Source of the DNA: Torymus aiolomorphi
Taxonomy: Eukaryota > Arthropoda > Insecta > Hymenoptera > Torymidae
Direction of reading: 5' to 3'
Assembly (NCBI GenBank): GCA_036365515.1
Contig: CM070876.1
Coordinates: forward strand, 97,668,150 to 97,732,149
Length of the DNA stretch: 64,000 nucleotides
In this document: positions 13,267 through 23,231 of the stretch, piece by piece
Layout of the letters: each line of letters begins with the position of its first letter
Numbering within the stretch: the first letter of the stretch is position 1
The notes under the pieces: model-generated
Databases searched by the model: none
Told to the model about the DNA's origin: nothing
Seen by the model: only the letters and a program-made list of their open reading frames with translations
Position numbers and translations under genes: made by a program

Positions 13267-13340
13267 GGCGGAACCCGGGCTTGAACCGAGTTCACCGATT
13301 TGCAAATCAGACGCTCTGCACTCAGCCACGGCCGCCACCG
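13267..13340 (-). tRNA. tRNA-like sequence (degenerate; anticodon region reads GCA)
   Basis: On the - strand the segment starts GGCGGCCGTGGCTGAG and ends GGGTTCCGCC. An A-box-like TGGCTGAGTGC and a B-box-like GGTTCAAGCCC are both present. The T arm pairs well (CTCGG/CCGGG around TTCAAGC) and the outer five acceptor pairs (GGCGG/CCGCC) form. The anticodon arm is poor: CTGAT/ATCGG pairs only around a 6-nt TTGCAA loop. It is therefore a pseudo-tRNA or a tRNA-derived repeat head rather than a clear functional tRNA-Cys. Confidence 0.5.
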
Positions 13341-13344
13341 AACG

Positions 13345-13599
13345 GCTTTCTAATATTCAGCGTCATATCGTAATCGTACGCCTTGCTTCTTCCCATTCTT
13401 TCATATTCGTGCGTGTATCCACACGTAACATTACCTTACTGTTTGTTTTATTCTTCAAATTTCATTCTTTTGGTAATCACTTTTTGTTTTTGTAAATCGT
13501 GCCTTGCTTTCTCACGTTATTATATCCCGCTTTGGTCTCTTCTCTTCCATTTGGTAATTTATCTATAATTGAGCCTTTTTGCACCTTTTTAGACCCTTA
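13345..13599. other. No supported feature
   Basis: T-rich sequence between the tRNA-like element and the LINE remnant. It may be the further-decayed 3' side of that LINE, but I cannot align it with confidence. Confidence 0.3.
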
Positions 13600-13965
13600 C
13601 TTTGAGAATGTTTGTGCGGCGTCTTTTATCAATGAGGAAATTATCGATTTAGTTTTGCGTAACCTCGTCCAGCAATATCCACGTTCCTCTGTGTATACCC
13701 TTGTGTTAAATGACTTACTCACTCTTGGTTATAACATCTTTTAACGCTGCGAAATTTATGATTCTAATGCCGCTCGCTGTTTGCTCCGACTAAGCTTTAC
13801 GTTCCTATACTAGGTATAAAAATTTCTCCCCTGCCTGTTTCAGCATTAAAATCGTCTACTACTATTTTCGCATCGTAAGACGCAAATTAGTCGATAATCT
13901 ATTCTGAGATTTCGTAATAAAGATATTTGGTTTCTTCTTCTTTGTCCTTCGTAGCTCAGTGTACA
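13600..13965 (-). pseudogene. LINE endonuclease (APE-type) remnant, downstream part
   Basis: Read on the - strand, 13,800-13,962 encodes NVH-stop-ATKDKEEETK and then SYDAKIVVDDFNAETGRGEI. This matches the known order of the exonuclease/endonuclease/phosphatase domain of RTE/CR1-like LINEs often labelled craniofacial development protein 2-like; the GDFNA catalytic block is DDFNA here. A frameshift near 13,800 follows, then GIRIINFAALKDV, the next conserved block. In-frame stops at several positions show that it is dead. The 5' (N-terminal) half lies at 14,773-15,030, separated by an inserted TTAA element. Confidence 0.65.
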
Positions 13966-14772
13966 TTAAGGCGGTCTTACATCTAGTGGCCTTTTTGGCC
14001 AAAATCACCCGAAGTCATAAAATATAATTATTATCAAACAAACTATATGTACTACTAATAAAACATATTTCTAATAGAATTGCAAGAGATAGGTCTCTAA
14101 ACCCATTTTAAGCAGAATTATGCTATTGCATAACTTCTTGAAGAGACAACTGAATAGATTCTCATGGAACAAAAAAGAAATTACTTGTAATATAAGTAGC
14201 TATGGCCCCAGAGAGAAAAATTCAACGGAACGCATTTAAGCTCATGAGAGCGAGCGGGACATTCACGGAATAAACTTCTCTCTCACTCTCACGGGCGTAA
14301 AGCGTTCCGCTTAATTTTTCAAAACGCATGGGATAGCACTCTATATAGATCTGCATATAGATGACTGTTGAATTTTCAATGATAGAATGATCACTTAACC
14401 AGAACAGAAGTGTAAAATTGTGACAAGACGATTCCATTAGATTTCAAATTCCACAATATACAGTTAATTTCATTTTTATAATAAATCCGGTACATAAATT
14501 CAATCGCTTCTTTTTATCTTTATACTAATATGACCAAAAAATAATATTTTTTGGTGTTTTAAATATGATTGAAGTAAATGGTTTTCCGATTAGAAGCTTA
14601 TACAACAAGAAACAAAAATATCATTTCAAATTTTTTAAATTTTTGATCTAAAGTAATTTTTTTAAGTTAAGAATAAGGTTTTTTTTAAGTTTTTTAAGTT
14701 ACATATATAATTAAAATGTTCAGTAAAAAAAAATTGATTTTTTGAAAATTTTTAAATGTAAGACCGCTTTAA
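13966..14772. mobile_element. TTAA-flanked non-autonomous DNA element (about 799 bp)
   Basis: The element is bounded by TTAA at 13,966-13,969 and 14,769-14,772. Its ends are inverted: GGCGGTCTTACAT at the left and ATGTAAGACCGCT at the right, 12 of 13 positions matching. TTAA duplication is the hallmark of piggyBac-type transposition, which is established for that superfamily. The interior is AT-rich, has no transposase frame, and contains an imperfect palindrome at 14,222-14,312 (CGGAACGC / GCGTTCCG). It splits a LINE reading frame cleanly: with the element and one TTAA removed, the LINE reads IVINVH across the junction. Confidence 0.7.
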
Positions 14773-15030
14773 TAACGATACATCTATGCCATATCCCCTC
14801 AATAATAATATATGATACTTTTGCTTACGTAGAATCCGCTACCTAGGAAATGTTCACTCGCACTCCTATACAAAAAGGTGAGGTTACCTGCGATGTTAAA
14901 AGCCTCTCATCTTTCCATGTAGTTTTCTATATTGATATTAAATCAAATTTGTATCTATCACCCCTTTTGTTATTTGTTCTCGAAACGTATCTGCTCTATA
15001 AAAACTGCGTGCATTGCAGGTTCCTACCCT
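14773..15030 (-). pseudogene. LINE endonuclease (APE-type) remnant, N-terminal part
   Basis: On the - strand this begins GTCNARSFYRADTF near 15,022, matching the conserved start of LINE endonucleases (WNVRSLYRAG-type). It continues through a more decayed part to LTFLYRSASEHFLGSGFYVS, the next conserved block. Stops and frameshifts interrupt it. It joins the fragment at 13,600-13,965 once the TTAA element is removed. Confidence 0.6.
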
Positions 15031-15186
15031 TAACTAAGTCCCTTTCTAGTAACTGATATATTAAATCATCTTTGTAAACAAATATGTTAACAAAAATATT
15101 TGTTTTCAGATAACTCTTCATCTTTTTTTTATGAGTATGTCATCGGAAAATCCATTGAACTTAATTCTGTGAAAGCTATATAATAC

Positions 15187-15187
<1 letters not shown>

Positions 15188-15277
<90 letters not shown>

Positions 15278-15440
15278 ACACACACACACACACACACACG
15301 CACACACGCACGCACGCACGCACGCACGCGCCCACACACACACACACGCATGCACGCGCGCACACACACACACACATAGACGCACGCACGCACGCGCGCA
15401 CACACACACACACACATACACGCACGCGCGCACACACAAA
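15188..15440. repeat. (CA)n microsatellite with (CACG) variants
   Basis: A run of CA dinucleotides about 250 bp long with CG interruptions in its right half. Long - strand frames coding only alternating Cys and Val arise from it and are not genes. Confidence 0.95.
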
Positions 15441-15825
15441 AACGTTGATATATAACAAAAATGCATCATTGAATTGATACATTTCTTTTACCCAATTGAA
15501 AACTAAATAAAAGAGAAAGAATGAGATTTGGCTGATCAAAAACCGCTTCCGTGAGGAACTGATATATCGCTAAGTACGTATACATGCCCATACACACATT
15601 CATGCGGAGATTTAAAAAAAAAATGCATTTTCATTTCTGAAATCTGACAAATACATTTCCATCATGTTTTTTATAAAATTTAAATGTTTACTACGATAAA
15701 GCTTCTTCTAAGTGGGAAGCAAAACAAACTCTGTTTACGTTATTATAATTGAATTAAATAGATTCTTGAAATCAATTTACTTGACGTCACGTGACTTGAA
15801 TATCCTCAGAAGTGTGAATGTGTTA
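15441..15825. other. AT-rich stretch, nothing recognised
   Basis: No coding, RNA or repeat structure beyond a CAC/GTG-containing motif (GACGTCACGTGAC) near 15,783. Confidence 0.4.
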
Positions 15826-16240
15826 AATTAATCTCTTATAAATTAATTGGAACTCTTTACACATTTACAAAGTGTAAAACCTACATTTTATTCTTTATTA
15901 AAAGTGTGAACTCATAATTTTAATCTTTTCGGAATATCCAACAACTTTTCACACTTTATAAATAATAAAATATACATTTTAATCTTCTGTAAGGTGTGAT
16001 TACACAATTTTTATCTTTTAAAAAAGTAGAACAATTTTTCACACTTTATGAAGAATAAAATCTACATTTTAATCTTTGTCAAAAGTGTAATTTCATAATT
16101 TTTATCTTTTCGGAAAATCCAACAACTTTTCACATTTTACGAAACATTAAAATGTACATTTTAATCTTTCGCAAAGTGTGAACTATTGAAAATAATCTTA
16201 GAAAAGATTAAAACCTGTGATTTAATCCCTCTAACAATTT
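15826..16240 (+). repeat. Tandem repeat of about 105 bp, 3-4 degenerate units
   Basis: Units contain ACATTTTAATCTTT, then a GTGTGAA-type motif, then TTTTATCTTTTCGGAA and CAACTTTTCACACTTTA. Clear copies start near 15,880, 15,970, 16,060 and 16,150. Fragments of the same words continue into the start of the small ORF at 16,263. Confidence 0.75.
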
Positions 16241-16262
16241 TTCTTTAGTTTTTATATCTCAG

Positions 16263-16523
16263 TTGAGGATTAAAACGATGGCTTTAATCTTTTTACTTTC
16301 ATTTTTCACACTTTTAGGTTTAGAGTGTAGAACCAGCGACTGCAATAGTGTAAATAATAAATGTGCAAATTGCTCATATAGAAATGAGAAATTCAAAACC
16401 AACTTCAATTGCGCACATGTTGCTAATGATAGTGTAAATTGTGAAATTTTGAAAGCAAAGATAAAGAGAGGTAGATTTCATGGATTACCCAATGAAACCT
16501 ACCTTACCAAGATACATTGGTAA
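16263..16523 (+). CDS. Small cysteine-rich ORF with signal-peptide-like start
   Basis: 86 codons from an ATG; a second Met at residue 6 gives a more typical secretory start (MALIFLLSFFTLLGLEC). After the hydrophobic stretch come six cysteines with spacing C-x4-C-x6-C-x2-C-x12-C-x9-C, then a basic segment. Small secreted cysteine-rich proteins look like this, but no family is recognisable. The 5' end sits in words of the preceding tandem repeat, which argues for a chance frame. No intron or poly(A) evidence. Treat as hypothetical. Confidence 0.25.
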   Translation: MRIKTMALIFLLSFFTLLGLECRTSDCNSVNNKCANCSYRNEKFKTNFNCAHVANDSVNCEILKAKIKRGRFHGLPNETYLTKIHW

Positions 16524-17489
16524 TCTAGCGACACCGATACCAATGAACTTAAGTATACTATATAGCCCTCTGCCACTTCAATCTCAAGCTTTGACGAGAA
16601 ATCTACTATATCTGATTTGCTCTTATAACTCTTATTGCTCTTATAAGATGCCAAGTCTGAGCGTGCCTAATTTAAGATATACTTAATTTTAATACAGAGA
16701 TATAATACTGTTATTCTTCCACAGAAATTTATATTATATTGCGTAGTTGCTAAATGTAACACACTTAGTTTTCAAGTATATGTGTGTATGTGAGTGTGTG
16801 TGGGAGGTGGGGATATAGGTATACAGGAATGAATGTCTCCGGATCTCGCACAGGAAAGTCTGTTTTCCTCAGCAGGATTGAAATATTTTTTGTTAAAAAT
16901 ATTTGTAATGTAATACTATGTATTTACTCTGGAGTTAATAAATAAATAAATAATGATAATAAATACCTATACTAATTATTTTAATATCAGAAATGCCGTT
17001 GTATTACTTCTTGGCCAGTGTTGCCAAGAATAGAAGTAGAGACATATATGTCGCTACTTTTCTAAACAGGGGTATTAGATAAAAAATTTTTTTATTATTA
17101 CTTTATGAATTTCAGGCCAAGACCAAATGAGGTTCAAGAAGAACACACATTTACCGACACAGTCATCATAGCGTCGCCCTCGATGACCAGCACAGCAGTA
17201 TGATGGGTGGAGTCTAGGGCTGCTGTCATCAACGGCGCGGCGGGAGATGCAAAACTTAATAATCATAATTAGAAACATGTTTGTTTTGCGTATTAAAATA
17301 AAAAACTTTATACTATATTATTAATGTATTAATAAAATATTTTAATACGTAATCTTATGAATAGTCGTGCTTCACATGATGTTATTGGATCGACTCAGTT
17401 TAGAGACGCGGGGTCCTCCCCCGCTCCTGCGCTACCAACGATAAGATAATTATCTGTGCGCGCGCGATAGATAAGGGCTTGATAATCAC
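16524..17489. other. Non-repetitive stretch, no supported gene
   Basis: A G/T-rich patch lies near 16,780-16,815, and a 67-codon - frame with no recognisable domain at 17,075-17,278. The part near 17,100-17,260 is more GC-rich than its surroundings and may be an old gene fragment, but I cannot name it. Confidence 0.35.
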
Positions 17490-17498
17490 ATGAGAGAG

Positions 17499-17548
<50 letters not shown>

Positions 17549-17935
17549 GAGAGACATAGAAACAGAGGAGGAGAGACCGAGACGTAGAGACAGATAAGTA
17601 GTGATAGAGCTGTAGAGACAGAGTTGTGGAGACAGAGATGTATAGACGGAGGCGCAGAGAGAGCGATTGGAGACAGAAACGTGAAAACAGGGATGTAGAG
17701 ACAGAGACGTATAGACAGTCCGTAGGCATGAAGGCGTAGAGACGGAGTCGGAGAAACAGAGACCGAAACGTAGAGACAGAGTCAGAGAGACAGGCTCGTA
17801 GAGACTGAGACATACAGGTAGAGATGTAGAGACAGAGACGTAGAGACATAGACGTGGAGGCAGAGACGTTAAGACGGAGATGTAGAGTGTGTCGTTGAGA
17901 CAGAGATGTAGATACAGGGACATAGAGACCGAAGA
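17490..17935. repeat. (GA)n microsatellite grading into a GAGACAGAGACGTA minisatellite
   Basis: A pure GA run to about 17,547 passes into degenerate units of 12-24 bp built from GAGACAGAGACGTAGAGAC. The Leu/Ser/Val-rich - strand frames here come from the repeat. Confidence 0.9.
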
Positions 17936-17949
17936 ATTATTTTCGCCAT

Positions 17950-18290
17950 ACCCTAGCAGGAAGTACCACTTTTGCCCCCAGTTCAAAGATGCGAATGTGG
18001 TATTGTCGGCATATGGATGTTGAAAAATAATATACACACCACGGGAGGAAAATTGAGAATTTTTTTTTTCCGTCGAAGATGCGTAATATACTATTTCCTT
18101 AGTCATTTTTCAATGAAGTATGTACTTTAATAAGTAGTCAATAATATCTAAGGAATAGTATATTACTCATCTTCGGAGAAAAAGCTTATCAATTTTCCTC
18201 CTGTGGTACGTAATTTATTTTTCAATATCCATGTACCGACAAATACTACATTCGCAATTTCTTTGAAGTAATAGAAACCTACACTAAAGG
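17950..18290. mobile_element. Foldback (hairpin) element, arms about 165 bp
   Basis: The two halves are inverted copies around about 18,130. CCACGGGAGGAAAATTGA at left mirrors TCAATTTTCCTCCTGTGG at right; ATAGTATATTAC-type and GAATGTGGTATTGTCGG-type words are mirrored too. The outer left segment carries a GTACCACTTTTGCCCCC module that recurs (reverse-complemented or diverged) near 54,970, 60,060 and 60,260. No coding frame of its own; a MITE-like or foldback origin fits. Confidence 0.7.
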
Positions 18291-18299
18291 ACCCCGCAC

Positions 18300-18544
18300 A
18301 CAATGTATGGGGAAAGAACATTCACTCAAATTGAACGAAACTTTTGAAAAAGACAGATCTTGAGGGTCTTAAGAAATCTATCTTTTTCTTCTAAGTTATA
18401 GTCTAGATTAAATTAAATAGATTTTCAAAATTCCAATTGGGGGTTCACGAGCGGAGCGAGTAGACTATATATAAACTTGATTAATGGGGTAATGGGGTTT
18501 ATGAGCCCCGATCTATAATCCCAGGGTCCATTATTTCTTTAGTC
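18300..18544. other. No supported feature
   Basis: Unremarkable sequence between the foldback element and the BEL/Pao remnant. It may be part of the retroelement leader. Confidence 0.3.
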
Positions 18545-19505
18545 ACTTGTCATAGGGAACTCTAAAGCATTCAGTTAACTCTGAGGAAAGGGACGATGAT
18601 CCTTACTTTGCTGAAGACTTTTACGGAGATACAGAGCAGCGGTTTCTGGAAGCATAGGCGTACATGCTTAGCATCGCAGATAACCTCCAGGAACCCGCAG
18701 GAACAAGTCAAGATACAGTCTCGTCACAAGCTCCTCAGACAATTACTCTAAAGACACTACCGACAATCAATCTCTCGCGCTTCTCTGGAGGATATCAAAA
18801 ATGGCCAGTTTCGAGACCTCTTCACGTCAAAAATCGCAACAAATAACAGTTTTACTAATGTCGATCGCATGTATTATTTGAAAACTAACGTGGAAGGAGA
18901 AGCTGCTGATTTAATTCAAGACTACAACGTGGAAGGAGACAGCTTCTCCCGAGCTTGGGCTCTATTCATGGATACGTACGAGAATATCCGACTGTAAGTG
19001 AAAGCACACTTGACAAAATGGCGTGCGATGAAGCCGGGCTCCTCAGAATCGGCGGAAGAAATTCGCAGGATTGCGAATGCAACAAATAATCTCATAGAAG
19101 GTATGAACAATTTAAAACGTGCGCAAATTTCTGATGACATATTGGTTTTCTTTACCGTCGAAAGACTTGATGCTAAAACGAAAAGAGCGTGGGAGTCATC
19201 GTTAGGCGCTACGAAAGATCCAGCTACCTACGAAAATCTTCGCACGTTTCTGAGCGGACGAATCGTTATGCTCGCGGCCACGAATCCATCGAAAAGCGGA
19301 AAAGAGTCGCAGTTGTTCAACGGCTTATCCTATAGCCAAGATCAACGTAAGTCTTCGAATTTCTATCGTCCGCATCATACGGAGATAACGACACTTCTAT
19401 GATTTCCCTTTATGTCAAAAACAACATCACATCCATGGATGTACCACGTTCAAGGCGAAGTCTGTATCAGAGCGGATAGCTTTCGTCAAGGCCTTGGCTT
19501 ACAAA
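18545..19505 (+). pseudogene. BEL/Pao-type gag pseudogene
   Basis: Conceptual reading gives FAEDFYGDTEQRFLEA, then LPTINLSRFSGGYQKWP, which matches the conserved gag start block of BEL/Pao elements. It continues MYYLKTNVEGEAADLIQDY, then SDDILVFFTVERLDAKTKRAWE, and ends with a zinc-knuckle-like block around 19,405-19,500 (KQHHIHGCTTFKAKS...FVKALAL). Lesions seen: TAG near 18,655, a frameshift near 18,815, TAA near 18,994 and another break near 19,400. There is no pol downstream, because the sequence runs into a palindromic array at about 19,520. A truncated fossil copy. Confidence 0.75.
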
Positions 19506-19524
19506 AGACCAGTACGTGTAAGAC

Positions 19525-20330
19525 AACAAAAAATTTATTATCGGAATACAATTTTGAGCATGCAAGATGACCAAAAAAAAATTGGCAACCCCCAAAGCAC
19601 CGCAGAAGAGCCCCAACCTATCACTTAAGTTCGAAAAAATCGCAAAAAAAATCTAATCCCGCTGTTTTTGAGATACCCGATAATTGAATTATCGGAATAC
19701 AATTTTGACCATGCAGAATATCTACAAAAAAATTGGCAACCCCCGAAGTACTGCGGAACACCGCACTTTAGTCAGGAAAACTCGCAAAAAAATCTAATTC
19801 CGCCGTTTTTGAGAACCCCGATAATTTTATTATCGGAATACAATTTTGATCATGCAGAATATCTACAAAAAAATTGGTAACCCCCAAAGCACCGCGGCAG
19901 ACACGCTTTCGCTCGAAAAAATCGCAAAAAAAATCTAATTCCGCCGTTTTTGAGAATCCCGATAATTTTATGATCGGAATACAATTTTGAGCATGCAAGA
20001 TAGCCACAAAAAATTGGCAATCCCCATAGCACCACGGAAGACCCCTTTAGTCCTAAAAATCGCAAAAAATTCAGACTAAAGGAGGTGCTCCGCGGTGCTT
20101 TGGGGTTGCCGATTATTTTGTAGATATTTTACATGGTCAAAATTATACTACGATAATAAAATTATCGGGGATCTCAAAATGGCGGAATTAGATTTTTTGC
20201 GATTTTTTCGAGCAAAAGCGGTTTTCCGCGGTGCTTTGGGGGTTGCCAATTTTTTTGTATCGATCTTGCATGCACAAAATTGTATTCCGATAATAAAATT
20301 ATCGGGGATCTCAAAACGGCGGAATTAGAA
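19525..20330. repeat. About 140-bp repeat, four forward and two inverted units
   Basis: Forward units carry TTATCGGAATACAATTTTGA, then CTACAAAAAAATTGGCAACC, then CGCAAAAAAAATCTAATTCC; starts lie near 19,537, 19,687, 19,830 and 19,972. From about 20,080 the same words appear reverse-complemented to 20,330. The inverted part (from 20,171) is also the left end of duplicated copy A and recurs at 45,150-45,330. Confidence 0.8.
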
Positions 20331-20339
20331 TTCTTTCTT

Positions 20340-20911
20340 TTTTCGACTACAAAATGGGGTGTTAAGGGGTGAGTTTCTGTGGTTTTTATTTTTTGCACTT
20401 TTACTTATTGTTCTCATCACTTTTGTCGCTGTAAAATCGATTCCGTGCGTAAATTATAATTATTTGGAAGCTTCGATTTTCGTGAGTCGCAAGGTTGCAA
20501 ACTTCAACCACATGAAAATGTCGAGGATATCCTCAGATTCTTGAACTTAAATTTCGTACTTTAAAAGATGTAACATTTCGTGATAATTATTATAATTGTT
20601 TCTATGAATGAAATGCGTCGTTCGCATCAAAACGGTATACTGTATGAAAAGTTCCTGCTGAAATTTGCGAAAAGAAAAATCTAAATAAAACTTATCTTTT
20701 ACAGCACATGAAAAATAACGTATTCAACAATTATTAAGATAAAATTCAAATTCTTGAACTTATCTGAAGCATAGGTAAAAATGTTATGTTTCATAATAAT
20801 TTATCAGATTCCTAGATAAACAAAAAAGTGCATGGGCCTCAAAATTGTATACTGTATGAGGACAATTCCGAAAAATTTGAAGAAAAAATCGAAATATGCC
20901 TTTTTTCATGT
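20340..20911. repeat. AT-rich composite repeat, left part (interrupted by Gypsy)
   Basis: Start of an AT-rich array with a ~570-bp composite period that resumes at 29,772 after the Gypsy element. Words include CATTTCGTGATAATTATTATA, GGTATACTGTATGA and CCGAAAAATTTGAAG. It is seen uninterrupted in copy B at 45,420-46,940. Confidence 0.75.
20908..20911. repeat. Target site duplication, left (ATGT)
   Basis: ATGT immediately precedes the 5' LTR and recurs at 29,768-29,771 immediately after the 3' LTR. The empty site in copy B reads ACGT at 45,893-45,896. Confidence 0.85.
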
Positions 20912-21842
20912 TGTCACGTCGAGCACGACTGAACGTCTCCATCTGCAACACAAACTCGACAACTTGTCCATCCATATATTTTTTCCTTACTCTAAGGTAT
21001 AGCATCTACCGTGGGTAACCGACCAAGATCTGAAAGACTCGAGGGGTAACACGAGCCCGAACAAAAAGTCATTACGTCACATTCTTCCCTCACCTAACTA
21101 CGCACCCACCCTCTCCCCTGTTTGCCTTTCCCTAAAATCCTAATTCCTGGAAAAGCCATAAGCACGAATGAGCGAATTATTGATTTGTCATAAAACACGC
21201 TCGCGGAGCGGGTATAAAAGCCGCCTCGCGCCTCTTCTCGCGGCAGAAGCTTGCCGATCTCTTGTATTAGTAGGGCGAAGCCCTTGTCTGTCGATTGATT
21301 ATATTGGACTTAGAATCTTTGGTGAATTATACATTCTGACTTAGAATATTTTCGAGCAGAATCGACTTAGAATCTTATTGCAACGCTTCTCTGATTGTAG
21401 TCTCGCGAATAATTGTTGATATTATATCTCGACTACAATCAGTATTTAATCAGTGTAGTAACATTTATATATTTAAATAAATACTTATTATTCACATTTG
21501 GAGCGTATTTATTTCGGAACCTTCTCCTGCCATTTGAAACTCCCGCCACTGCGAACATCGGAGCTGCCGCCTTGACCAGTAGAGAGCACCAGCCAATCAA
21601 CACTCGTCTTAAAGTAAGAAACGTTCAAAATAGCTAGTCTTTCCTTTCTCTCTACTAATAGTTGCCATCGCTTAGCGCTTGTCTCCGTTACCTACGTTCC
21701 TTTATTAAATTATTTAAAGTCCGATTGTCTACTTTCACGAGTTCCAATTCCCGTGGTTATTACGTGTAGGCGTAGACCGAAACCGGAACAAATTATCGCC
21801 CTTACCTTACCGTTTTCGCGACATTGTAACACGGACGTGACA
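20912..21842 (+). repeat. 5' LTR (931 bp)
   Basis: Begins TGTCACGTCG and ends ACGTGACA, with perfect TGTCAC/GTGACA terminal inverted hexamers. It contains TATAAAA at 21,213-21,219, an AATAAA at 21,476-21,481, and a direct repeat GACTTAGAAT in the 21,305-21,375 region. A donor-like AAAGTAAGA lies at about 21,611. Confidence 0.92.
21213..21219 (+). promoter_or_regulatory. LTR TATA box
   Basis: TATAAAA in a GC-rich setting (GCGGAGCGGG before it), about 300 bp into the LTR. This is the expected place for a polymerase II promoter. The 3' LTR has the same box at 29,138-29,144. Confidence 0.65.
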
Positions 21843-21844
21843 AT

Positions 21845-21862
21845 TGGGGGCCCAACTCCGGG
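21845..21862 (+). promoter_or_regulatory. Candidate primer binding site
   Basis: TGGGGGCCCAACTCCGGG starts two bases after the 5' LTR, where Gypsy elements place the tRNA primer site; a TGG start fits pairing with a tRNA CCA end. I cannot name the tRNA. Confidence 0.55.
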
Positions 21863-21967
21863 ATCAAAAGTGAAAGTAGTGTAAAATTTTTTTTTCGCAT
21901 CTCAAACTAGTATACATTTTTCTCTTTCTTCCCTTTTTACCGTTCATAATTAATAGAGTGTTAGAAA

Positions 21968-23230
21968 ATGGCAGAATCAAGCGGCACTATAGCAAGAAAC
22001 GCAGAGGCAACTGCGATATTGAGGCGCGCGCTCTCCGTAGTAGAGCCAGGTCTCGCGACTGCTACGCTTAACGAGTTAGTATACGAATTAAGAACTAGAT
22101 ATCAGGTCGCGTCAGAAGTCAAACCGGAAAGGGCCACTGAAGTAAAGAAATTACAGCTATCTTTAAGGGAGATAACTCAACCGTAGTAAAAAAAATTTGT
22201 CACGACGCGATTATGATAGATATTTTAAGAGAATTTATGGAACAGAATATTAGCGTTAAAGAAGTAATCGAAGCCATAGCAAGCACAAAAAGCAAATAAT
22301 TACAGATAAGTTACCTGGTTTATTAAGCAACAAACCAGAGATTACAGACGACGGTGAAGCTTTACAATTTAAAACCGCCGCGGAGGGGGAATTAGAATCA
22401 AATTTACCATATAATGCGCACTGCGCTACGCCGAACATAGGAAGGGGACATAGTACTCCTTATTCCCAGGCGCCGAACAGTTTTACTAACAATATGAATA
22501 GCAACGTTAATCACTTTCGTTCGAATTCCACTCTAACACCGTTAAAAAATCTCTCGATTAAAGATGCACTTGACTGTATTCCTAAATTTGATGGTAACAA
22601 CATTCCACTTAGTACCTTCTTATTTGGAGTAAGAGAAGCAGTAAGCATGGTGCCAGCCGCAAATGAAGTAGATCTAGCAAAATAATTAATTAGAGACGTT
22701 TGACCGGTGAAGCGGCAAAGTCTATGGAGGAGTTACATTTCAATAGCGTCAGTGAGTTAATTAAATATTTTGAAGCAAATTTCGGTTCATATAAATCGCA
22801 TCAAATTTTAATCGGAGAACTCGCCGCGGCCAAACAGAAGGAAGCGGAAAACGTAATTACCTTTGCTAATAGAGTCAGGCGCATAGTGATCGAGTTAAAA
22901 GAGGCGGCAAAGAGAGACAAGAGAGATAGTCACGAATTTAGACAATATGTAGATGCCGACAAACTAAAATTTTTCACGCGCGGGTTGGATTGGGAAATTA
23001 AGAGACGAATGGGCGCTGTAAAAACGTTTCAAGACGCGGTAGAAAAAGCAATTGAAATCGAGCGCGAGGTAAATAGTTTTGAGAAACACGAAGCCCCGGA
23101 TAAAAGTAAAACTAACAAGGAAATGAATAAAAATTCTAACAGCTCAGCCGAAGTTAAAATCGTTCAGGATAAAGTCGTTGTAACTTGTCAATTTTGTGAA
23201 AAAAAGAATCATGTAGCAAAAAATTGTTGG
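21968..23230 (+). pseudogene. gag: Gypsy gag, broken
   Basis: The ATG at 21,968 opens MAESSGTIARNAEATAILRR, which stops at 22,184. Gag resumes in another frame around 22,318-22,684 (SIKDALDCIPKFDGNNIPLS, the typical capsid start block). After a further break near 22,685 it resumes from about 22,700 (LTGEAAKSMEELHFNSVSEL). It ends in a zinc knuckle, C-QF-C-EKKN-H-VAKN-C, at about 23,188-23,229, which matches CX2CX4HX4C. The product would package element RNA. At least three lesions make it non-functional. The knuckle runs almost directly into RT sequence, so the protease region is missing. Confidence 0.8.
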
Positions 23231-23231
23231 G

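Noticed and set aside
13033..13338. 101-codon - strand ORF
   Set aside because: It runs through the tRNA-like element and is antisense to the possible exon; no domain.
15129..15539. Long - strand frames coding alternating Cys and Val
   Set aside because: Direct translation of the CA microsatellite; no start context or domain.
17400..18106. 149- and 206-codon - strand frames rich in Leu, Ser and Val
   Set aside because: They arise from the GA/GAGACAGAGACGTA repeat; composition follows the repeat and no motif is present.
20784..21005. 73-codon - strand ORF crossing the 5' LTR boundary
   Set aside because: It spans the junction of host repeat and LTR; a related frame at 28,713-28,931 shares only the LTR part.
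21413..21637. 74-codon ORF in the LTR (also at 29,338-29,562)
   Set aside because: Present in both LTRs, overlaps the poly(A) signal region and has no domain.
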